Below are positions 51,297 through 61,600 of a stretch of 64,000 bases of DNA, piece by piece (within the stretch, counting starts at the first letter, position 1; each line of letters opens with the position of its first letter). Source of the stretch: Pelargonium x hortorum (Eukaryota; Streptophyta; Magnoliopsida; Geraniales; Geraniaceae); NCBI GenBank assembly GCA_036897525.1, contig JAYMTJ010000054.1:1-64000 (forward strand), read 5' to 3'. The notes under the pieces were generated by a model. That model saw nothing but the letters and a program-made list of their open reading frames with translations, was not told the DNA's origin and did no database searches. The position numbers were made by a program, and so were the translations under genes.

Positions 51297-54200
51297 GTCT
51301 CCTGATCCTAAATTTTCAGAGGTTTTTCTTCATGTATTATATAGATATTGTTTTACCGAACATCTTACTAGTTGTCAATAGAATCATTAACCTTATAAAG
51401 AGAAAATTTTAGTTACGAGGTACCTCCTTGAGTTAAGAAAAGAAAAAACTTTTTTTTAATTAAAGCAAAGGACTAACCTCAGTTTAATGCTTTGCCGTTT
51501 CCTATTTATACACTAAAGTACTTTTGACTAGATGACTATAAATTAACTATCCGAAAAAGTTCCAGAGGCGCCCTTAAGAAACCTACAATTTATGAATTAA
51601 AGAAAGAGCTCGGTTTAGAGTTTGAGAGAGCTGCTAAAGAGATACTTGAAAAAGATTGTTTTTTAGTAGTAAACTGTTTTACTGACTCTAGTAGTTTGTA
51701 CGAGGAATTCCTTTGGCTAGAAGAAGGTTCATTTTTTATCTGTATAAGGATAAGGGGTGCCCGAGGGAGGATGAATCACGCCCCTGTTTGGACAAATTTG
51801 AGAACGCTAAGTCAGTAAAGCGTTTGGTATATTTATAAAGATAAAAGAATGAAGTTCGAGGCTCTAATTCCGCATATAGTCAAACCTACGCTAGAATCTC
51901 TTTCGTATCTGGGTTGGGTGTACTTTTTGTATTTTGAAGGGTTTACCCCAGCACATGAAGGGCCCTAATATGAAGTAGTCCAGGACTTTTCGGCACCAAA
52001 GGGGACACACATTAAGAAGCATTGCTGGGATCTAGTTAGTCGTATATTCTTCATTCTTTGACTTTGATTGGAATATTCTATTAAAGCCCCCTTTAGAAAA
52101 AAACCTTATCCCATATAAATGAAAACTGGGGAGTCTTGAATTGAAGATAAATTAGAGATTACTTACTGCAAGCAAAAGGTTTTTATACAAATTCAGTAAT
52201 AACACTTCTAATGGCAGTTGTAGAAATACCCTCGAACAACCTGGCAAGAGGCAACCCATTTATATAAATTATATAAAAGTGGTACTGAAAAAAAGAGTTC
52301 ACAGGACGTTCTATCTATCATAAAACCTAACGTAGAGGCAAACCCAAATTAATTAGTTTTAATTTAACCCCATTTCGATTTGGGGCTTTCCGTGTGCAAT
52401 TCTTATGACGAAAACTTCTTTTAGCCTGTGTAAGAGAAGAACCAAGAAATTAACAAATTTCAAAGCAGGGACTGCAGTATTACCACTAAGAATTCAAATT
52501 CAGTATCTTAAAAAACTTAACTGAAAAATATATCTGCACTATCCGTCGGAAAGGCTTTTTTTACACGGAAGTCTCATTATGACAGATCCAGGATTCTGCT
52601 CTTCTAATTAAGTCATTAAGGGTAAGCTGTTTGTTACTCAAAAATTCCTTATTTTAATTAATTTAATTAATAAAGACATTTATATTGAGTATGTTTTCAA
52701 TTCATTACTCTCAAAAAAATATAAGGAAAATACGAACGAGGATTTTACCTTGCAGTACTTGTATGACAGTTGCACTATTAAAACTCCTGTTGTACGAAAA
52801 ATAGGTGCCACTTTATACAAAAATTGGATATCCCAGCCCGCTCAAGTATTCTTTTGAAAGTTATTTCCTTGTCACAATATGACTTTAAGTTGTTACAGCT
52901 AACCGACTACATATTGACCTACAGCACTTATTGATCCTAGAAAATCAGAAAGTAAAACGCAGCTGTTTTCGTTTATAGTTGTGAATAAAAGAAATATCTA
53001 CCATTACATTAAACGTAAAAGATAACATAAATTAATTCTCAATTAAGTCAATTCTTTTCTATGCTTTGTAATCTGTTGGAACTTCTTTAAGCGTACTTCT
53101 CGAGCTCTTTTGTGCTAGTATTTAGACATCCCGAATAAAGTAAACGGCTTAACTTGAGGCTTTCTCATTCAGTGCAATTAGAGTCTCCTCTGGTCCTGGG
53201 TTAACCGAAGAGTGCAAAAACGGAGTAGAACATGTCAATAAAATAGAATGCATAATATCAGGTTCGTCACCGAAATTCTATATCTATAACTTTAACAAAA
53301 AGATAAAACCTTATTTTTATTAGCTATGGATTCCTTTTTTACCTCATAATTACGAAGAATTGAAATGAAAACACGCTTTAAATTTTAACTTGTCCTCTTT
53401 CTGTAACAAAAATCCGCGATTTACAGACCTTTTCAGTTTTGCGGCGGTTTCTTAGCTAGCGCTTTTTTCTATACATCCTATACCGAGATATCGAGGAGTA
53501 GTAAAGTAAAACATGTACTACATTACATAAGAGTTAATCCGTGTGCAGTAACTAGAATTCCTACGGGGTTCTTTTGATCAGGGCTCAGTCCTTTCGTGCA
53601 TGTAGAGATACAGGACTGCTTTTATCTCAAATACGAAGATCTTTTTATTCTTCGTCCTATTATATTAGGGCAGAACTTTGCGTGCCAGGACAAAGCATTA
53701 AATAAGGATATCTTCCTAAGTAATAAAATTCTTTTAGCTGAAAGTTTACCTTATGTTACTGGACAAATAAACATGTAATAGAATGCGGATCACGAAAACC
53801 CTTAAAAGTACTGAAACATTGAAATAAATTTCTTTTTTTAAATAGGTGGTTACCCTCTCGAGAGTTGGGCACTTTCTTTAGTATTTCTCATAGCATCTCA
53901 TATCCTTTTTTAACAAAAAAGCCTGGGAACTTATAAAGCCTGTTAAATAAGGGGCCGCCTTACCACAAAGAGAAATGAAAGGAGTACCCTCTAACTGTAT
54001 AACGGTAAGGAAAGTCACTCAAGATTTTGACAGGATAACCAAGGAACTTGCTCTTTCTTTACATGTCCAGAAGCAAGAAAAAACTTATTGCGCTGTCTCG
54101 ACCGTCCAAAACAAGGCGAAGTCTAAAAGTCCTATCAAGCTAAAGCTGCGTGTCTGTATAGAAAAGGGCTAGGTAATTAATTACACTATATGTACAAAAC

Positions 54201-56990
54201 GAGGAGGGGGTTCGAAACGTAATATTTTTTTTAAATCGAGTTCCTGGACTAGGAAGTTCACTTCTAACAAATTAGATATTAGATATTGTAAGAGATTTAA
54301 GCCTAAAACAGGAGTTATTCCCTGTGCTCTTATGGCAGTCAAGTTATGCCTAGATAGTTCAGAGTCGAGTATTCCTAATCATAAAGGAGGCTTTATAAAT
54401 TTTATAATGTATATAGCAGAATCTCATAACATAATGTGAATGCCCGTAGAGTTCTTCTTTTATTATTTTATTAAGAGTTCGTTTAAGACTCTTGTTAGTG
54501 TACTTATTCCTCATAAAGTCTTTTTATACCCATACCCATATTAATTAATATAATAGTCTAACTGAGTTTTGTTCAAAAATATTCTTTAGGATGCTTAGGG
54601 ATCTATTCCTTCCTATATAAATGCCTTTTGCTGTAGCAATTTTCGAGTCTAGTAGTTAGTATATGAATGAGTCCCTTTTGAAATTCATTTTCTTACCGAG
54701 AGGTAGATTTTTCCGCATTTTTTTGTCTCTAAAAACACTAAGTTTTTAGTATCTGTATTGACAGACCCTTACGAGAGAGAATTTTTTTAGGACTAGAGCT
54801 CTTAGTAGTTTATCCTAGTACGAAAATCTTTGCTCATTTAATTGTGTTGACATAATTTGGGTTTTGCCTTTTCTTTTACAGGTTTCTCTAACACGAGATA
54901 CTCCTTAATATAGGGGCTTATATACGTGTCAAGCAAGTACTTTCTTACTTAATAGACTTCTAGGGGCCCCTACTAAAGGATCCGCCAAACCAAATAGGAG
55001 TTTCTAATTCTTTTTTTGATACTGGAGGCTCGTACTTCTCACTACAAAAAGACCTATGCACGCAGGACTCTATAACCTTCTATACACTAAGTAGGGACCG
55101 GCTTTAGGAACGAATACTTATAAAACGGGTCTGACTTAGTCCTTCTGATTCAAAATTGCAGTATTCACACTACTTCTTAAGTTTCAAGGAATTCAGAAGT
55201 CTAACAATTTAAAAGACCTAACAAACTCTTATTCTTAGATTGTACTTGTAGTATTAAGAAGTCCTATCCACACGGTCCTAGTATGTTTTTTGAATTTTTA
55301 TTTATTCCCTTACCTTACTTAACCTTACTTTTCTAATTAAAGCACTTACAGGGATCTCTTATAACTTATCTATATACTATACAGCAATCCAAAGAACTGG
55401 CCTCGGTCAAATGAGTTTCTGTACTTTACAATATAACGAAAACCCTACTAAATTACTAACTTCTAGTAGAATTATTCCAGACTCGCTTAGATTCCTAACT
55501 AAGTAGTAGAGGGTTCTGCCTAAAAAAGACTCCTAAATTCAACAAGTGGCATGCCCCTTTCTTTTATGCTGGGGACCCTTAATAAAGAATCTAGGCTGCA
55601 ATATAAAAAAAAAATTGAAAGTACTTTTTTGGAAGTTAGTTTCTATGCTATGTTTCCGGTTTCTTTAACATTTCTAAATGTGATTAACAACTAAAAAAAA
55701 AGAAAAGGACACTCTTTAATTTATAAGATTAGAAATGTTGCTGTAGTGTAGCTTCAACGTATGAAACTTTCCCCATTTATAAAAAAAGGCGAGATATACA
55801 AATATAAAGAAGAGCCCTTTAAAGAGGATTTCCCTATTAAAATACGGGTTATATAAAAGAAAAGGCTTACCTAAAACCCTTATTCTGTGTAATTGAATGT
55901 AACTTAGTCAATTTGAAATCCTTTACATATTAATAACGAATATCTGTATCTGTACTAAATTCCTACAAGCTTGCCTAAGTTTCATTTTACTACTAAATAA
56001 GGTTATCTACTTGGTTGGTATGCTCCAGTTTTCTATTGTCGACAGTTTAAAGCACAAGGTTAGGTATCCTATGGGTTTCAAAGTCCCTCATGTTTAACTA
56101 AGTATCACCTTTTGTCTCCTTATTTCAAGTTATTCAAGGTCCATGGATTCCCTTTGATAGGCATATGGCCTAAGCAAATATACTTATAGGTAGGGAGTTT
56201 GCTTTTTATTAAAAGATTTTGTATATAATATACTAGATTACGAACCCACAAAATATCAAGATTGCAAAGGAGTCCCCTTTTGGGAGGCCCTCATTCTTGA
56301 AACTAATAAAAGGTCTAACTACTCGGATTCATTGTCTAGTATAGAATGTCTAAAACCCTTAGCTTAGATATAAACCGGGGTTTTTTATAGTAGCAAAAAA
56401 AGAGACCCATAAAAAAGCTTTTTGATTGTCTGAGTTGCCTAACCCAGGTGTGTGATGTTAATTAATAACTGTAAAAATTGATGGATTTTGAATTCTGAGT
56501 ACCTCAGCATACTGTCAGATTAAATAGAGTAAAGTAACCTAGAGTTAAAGGGCGTTAAATGGCCGTAAGGCTCTGCCAGTAAACTGCTAAATCCTTGTGT
56601 ATAAAAAACAGTAGCATTCCTAAAAGAAACAAGAGTCAAGTCTTTTTTAATTTAATTAAAAAGTTTACTAGGTGTAAGTAATTACGAGGTCCCGGTAACC
56701 TAATTCGATAACAAACAAGGTTTTTTTGTAGGAAAAAGTTAACCCTTTCTTTAGATTATAGTCTCGTTATAAGAAACGAATTTACAGAAAATGCTTCAGG
56801 TCGTAGTAACCAAACAAGTAAGAAAGCTCCTGGTAAGCAGTACCCCTCTATTATCAGACAACAAATTAAGGCTTCATTAGAACAATATAAGGAACTTCTT
56901 GTAAAGATAGATTATTACACCCCCTTATAGAAAAAAAAACCTATCAATAATCAAAGTACAGTGAGAGAGGTTCCTTGTCTTGTAGTTCTA
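51297..56990. other. AT-rich spacer with two long but uncertain open stretches
   Basis: The stretch 51528-51815 (+) is free of stops for 96 codons but has no start near its beginning; its middle reads YELKKELGLEFERAAKEIL. The frame 53975-54172 (+) has 65 codons. Both are lysine- and glutamate- or serine-rich and match nothing I know. GGAGTCC followed by CC and a T run lies at 56269. Confidence 0.4.
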
Positions 56991-58660
56991 TTTTGTGTTT
57001 ATGACGGTACTGAATAGGTTAAAATGAAAGGCTCTAATTCTATTCTATTGGAGGTTTCGAAGATCGAAGATACTATTCTATATCTATAATAGTTGAAGGA
57101 AATTGTCTTTTTATTCTTTTGTTGAGAGTACATTCTATAACTTTTCCTTTGAGATTAGGAACTTACTGAACTTACTCTCTAGATGGGTATTGTATTTTCT
57201 GTTTAGGTAATTTAGGATAACAGATTCTATTTGTTTTGCAAGGAAGAAGAGAGCTTTATGATATGAGGATAACATTGTAGCTATGAAGTCTTCTTTGTTT
57301 TGTTGTTTAGGCCAAGCTATGCTGCTAAATTAATTGCTTCTAAGAAAAATGAGTTCCTTTAAGGAGTCAATAATTCCTGTCCCTGTCCTGGTTGTACTTA
57401 ACTTTACCGGTTTTGGGTTTCTATCTTTCCAAGGAACTTGATGACAGAGAGTCCTCTTCCGATCTATCTAGAACTAGAAAAGTGGATGCCTAGAAAGGGT
57501 CTATTTGCTTAAGAGATTGGAGGACCTTCAAAGGCAAAAGACAGAATCTTTGCTAGGATTTAGGGCAGGTAATCATAAATAAGTAAAAAGGGTCCGCAAT
57601 AAAAGGAAAGATTTTCTTGTTATTAGTTTCATTTGTACTATTTGGAGTAAGTTAAGGCACTACTAATCTCTCTAAGCAAGCTTACCTCTCTCTCAAGTAA
57701 TAACAAATAAGACCAGAGTAATAAATTACCTTACCCACTAAAAGACTAGCTATACTACTATAGAATACCGGGAATACTAAGACTCACCTAAACAGGCAAG
57801 GCCTCATAGGACATGTATGAGAGGTATGTATTATTTAGAGTAACAAACATGTAAGGGTCAATACCCTAAGAAGCAGGCTTAGCTTTAAGGAAGGTGCAGA
57901 AGAAAGTTATATCTCTAAGGAAAGGAAAGCCGGTCAGTAAGTCGATTTTGTAGTCCTTTGTTTCAAGGTTTCCGATTTCAGGATAATAAGAAGACTATCA
58001 ATACAGGAAAGACGGGGCCCATAACAAGAAGAGGAAGGCAGCAAAGAGGGTTATCAAGATAATACAGAGTAAGCTACAAATAGAGAGGATCGCTCTTACT
58101 TAAGATAGGTATGAAGGTTAGTTTTATGCGATTAGAACCCTTGTATTGTATTCATTCCTGTGTTAATGTACTCTGGTTAAAGTTATTCGAGCGATAAAGA
58201 ACTGAGTAAGCTGCTCTCGGGTTTCTAGGGTTTTTCTTGGAGATTCGTCTAAACTAGACAGGAATATTCTATAACTAAGTAACTAAGTAGAACTAGCTAG
58301 AGGTTCCCCTGTTTTATTTACTTGAATTTGTGCGTATGCTTAACTTAGTTAAGACTCTAGAATCTCCGGCATAGTAAGGGTTGTAAGAGGTTTCAATTTG
58401 AGAAGTAAGGGTAGATATAGATCTTTCTCAGTCTTAGAAGTCTTACGGGAATAGAACCTATGTCTTACTTTATACTCTGGGACTTGAACTTATGTATTTG
58501 TCGGTAACTATGTTAAGAAAATTGTATAAGGTTTTGTAGGAGAGTTTAGTACTCAATAATTGACAGGATCCTGGCTCAGGCTTTTCCAGAAAGAATCTAC
58601 ATAAAAGGATAATTTAGATTAGAAGAACTTGAACCTGCACTTCTTTGAAAAAAGGGTCTT
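56991..58660. other. Compositional island 6
   Basis: It holds repeat copy R and a family-1-like start at 57785, plus a third TTCCGATCTATC near 57465. The texture resembles islands 4 and 5. No gene was recognised. A 14-base match to the 5' end of 16S rRNA at 58567 is not continued and was rejected. Confidence 0.4.
57924..57958 (+). repeat. Dispersed repeat family 2, copy R
   Basis: GGAAAGCCGGTCAGTAAGTC followed by GATTTTGTAGTCCTT parallels copy P with one extra C and scattered changes. About 130 bases upstream (57785-57799), CACCTAAACAGGCAA resembles the start of repeat family 1, so the two families may once have been parts of one element. Confidence 0.3.
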
Positions 58661-61600
58661 ATATACTCTACTACAAACCGAGGGGTAGTATGTATAAAGA
58701 ATTAATTGTAAAAGAGACATACAGGATCCAGAAGCCTTTTTCTTTTTACTAAATATAAAGCTCTCTTTATATCTTTATAAAAGTTTGCATCTTTTTAACA
58801 TCAATTCAATAAAAAAGAGTACAAACAAATTGTTGGGTGGGTTTTTTTTCTATGATATAGGTGCTTCTCTACAAGGAAAATTCTGAGGTAAGACAGGCAA
58901 AGAAACTCCAGCTTTTCTTTCTGGATTGACTATTAAGAAGTAGGGCTTTGCGAGGTTCCCTAGAGTTGGTGTAGTCCTTGATTCGACATTTTTCCAAGTA
59001 AAGCTAACTAACAGTTTATTTGTATTGATTCTTAATGACTAAATTCCAGGTTATACTAATTTTATAACACAGCTATTATCAAGGGAACTTTCCTGGTGAT
59101 TACAGCTTGGGAAGTACCCTACGAAACTCTTAATAAGGTATAAGCGAAACCACAAAAGGGGTTGAACTGTAGATGTAGTGTTTTGAGTAAGCTATATAAA
59201 TAAGAGGTGTTTCTGTGGTAGATTACGAGAGATTTCACTAGACCCCGCTTTCCTAGGCTCGTATGTAAAGTTCCCCCTTAACCTTAACTTTGTTTTCTTT
59301 AATCTGTAAAGAAAAGGTCGCTCGCGAATTATTATAAAGTAAAGTTCGGAAAGAAGTCAAAAGCAGATTTAAGGTACAGATTTTTTTTCAAGTCTCTAAT
59401 TTCTAGAGGAAAGCTATCTCATAAAATAGGTATTCTATTTCTGCTTTAGTATCCTATTAAAGTGTACTTTAGGAAAGGAGTTTCTTTTTTTTTAATCCTC
59501 TAAAGTTTTAAGCAGGTAAGTTATAAGTAAAGGAAGAGTTGTATCTGCTTAAGTTAAGGATTTCGAGTAAGAAACAGATAGAGACACAGGATATAGCTAA
59601 GATGGAACTAGGTGATTGAGGGCTCCCCATAATAGATATAATATATAAAAAGAAGATACAGAGTTCTAAGAAGTTCATTTGGACGAATTACTTCTATAGT
59701 TAATTAATTTCTACCAAAGCGCGTTAAAGTACACTAAAAAAAGGGTAATCCTATCCCCTCCTAGAGTTTTGAATTCTTTTATCGAGTACTCCGATTCCGA
59801 TCTCAGAAGTCCTTTCGAAATTCTTGTTTTTATCCGAACCCTGGCACAGACCTCAAGGCTGCTGTATCTCTGTCTGTAACCCTTTTTTAATTTGATAATG
59901 TAAAGATTAAGGTATCCTAGTTAGAGCTACAAAACTTGCATAGGAAGTGTAACCCTCGGTTTAGTAGCTCGAGTATTATAATAATATTTTAGAGTGGTTA
60001 CGTATAGTTTTTGAAATTCTATTAGGAGCCCTTGACTTTAAAAGTCATAGCTAGATATTTCAATTAATTTATAGCATTCGCGGGAAGTATTAAAGAAACT
60101 CATATAAGAAAAGAGGACTCTAGTGAAATACCTAATGAATTCTTGTACAGGGATACTTTCCAATTTTTGTGAGCATTCTACTAATAGTGTATGAGGTACT
60201 GGAAACTATAAAAAAAATTCTTTGGACGGGACTACCCTGTATAAAATATCAAATAAAGCAGAGCTTTATTTGCCAGAATAGAAAAGTTATATACACGAAT
60301 ACTGGAATAGACATACATAACATTTTGCTTAGTTCCCGAACCGAGTAGACTTTGCAACCCGTATTTGTACTTTTTTCGATAATATACAAGAACATGTTGA
60401 GAGTTTTTTGGATGTAACTGCAAGGTATATAGTTTAATTACCTTTTTTGGAGATTCTAGAGTAATTGTGTTGAACAAACAAAGTACTTCTTATATCTAAA
60501 TAGATAAAACAGCATATTATTTACATAGAGCACCCGTTCAACAAGTCCCACCTTAGCCTTAATTTAAGGGAAACTCCTAATATGCCAAAGAGCTTGTGTT
60601 CTACTTTTTACCAAGGTAGGTATAGCGGTTAGGCTTTTAAGAAAGATAAATCTATATTCGATGCTAAAACTTTTCATGTTACGTTGGGTAAGGAGAGTCT
60701 AAAGGTGCTTGCCCCGCAGCTCTCGTAGAACTCTTTATTTCCTTATACTTCCCTTCTTTGCTTACTTATAGGAGTACCCATCAAGATAACAGAACACTGG
60801 GTGGAGTATCCGAATTAGGAAACCTTACTGCTGAGGTGGGCTATGTATTGAGTATATAACCCTTTAGTAGTATATAGGAGACCCCTTATTTTTGTTTTGT
60901 CTCCCGAACATTTTATTGAGGACAAGGAATTGAGATCAAGAAAAAGGAGTTTGGTCTTCTAATGAATTTTTTTGTTAACTCATATTTTTTGGTATGATAA
61001 TGAGGAGGTATTTATTACTTTTCTTTTATAAGTGATTGCTAGAAAGCTAATAGAAATTCTTACTGCAGAAAGTCTAGACGGTTTTTCCAATAAGGATTTC
61101 TAAAGGCTTACAAATAATTGTAATCTTGAGTTTTCTTTTAGGTACCGATTGCTCAAAACTTATCCTTTTAACTTACGAGAGTTCTTTGTTGTCATTCAAC
61201 TTAGACCTTGCTGCTTTTGGCAAATTTATATTACGAGTTAATGTTGTATCGCTTCTCCCCATTAGGAGAAAGGTAGTCCCCCTTTAAGTTTTTTTCAAAC
61301 CGATGTATTTAGAGACAGAAATTCCGATATAAGGATTTATAATCACTTAGAAAAAAGAGGCTTTCTTAAATGTATAAGTTCCTCAGTCTAGTTAATAGGA
61401 GAGGTATATTAAGGTTTGTTAAGCGCCTATATAAACCCCCAGTTATCATATCAGCCCAAGTTCGTTTTTAAAGATATTAAATAGGTATTCGAAACCTTGT
61501 AAGCTAGTAAATAAAACACAATAGAGTTAGCTGCCTTTTGTCAAAGATTCCCCTTTAAATGTCTGAGTCTTTTTATACTTTCTGCTACTGTCTGTCTATA

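Noticed and set aside
53975-54439. RGGGSKR in the read-through frame, recalling RGGGHKR of ribosomal protein L2
   Set aside because: The residues before and after do not align with L2 beyond a few positions, and the frame holds a stop. Not enough for a call.
58567-58580. GATCCTGGCTCAGG, identical to the conserved 5' region of 16S rRNA
   Set aside because: The match stops on both sides, and no other 16S block follows. Given the many conserved 16S words one could match, a single 14-base hit in 64 kb is not surprising.
58600-58690. Minus-strand GTGCAGGTTCAAG with CTTTTTTCAAAG upstream, suggesting a tRNA-Lys or tRNA-Glu
   Set aside because: The T stem does not pair, and the spacing between anticodon arm and T arm is four bases short.
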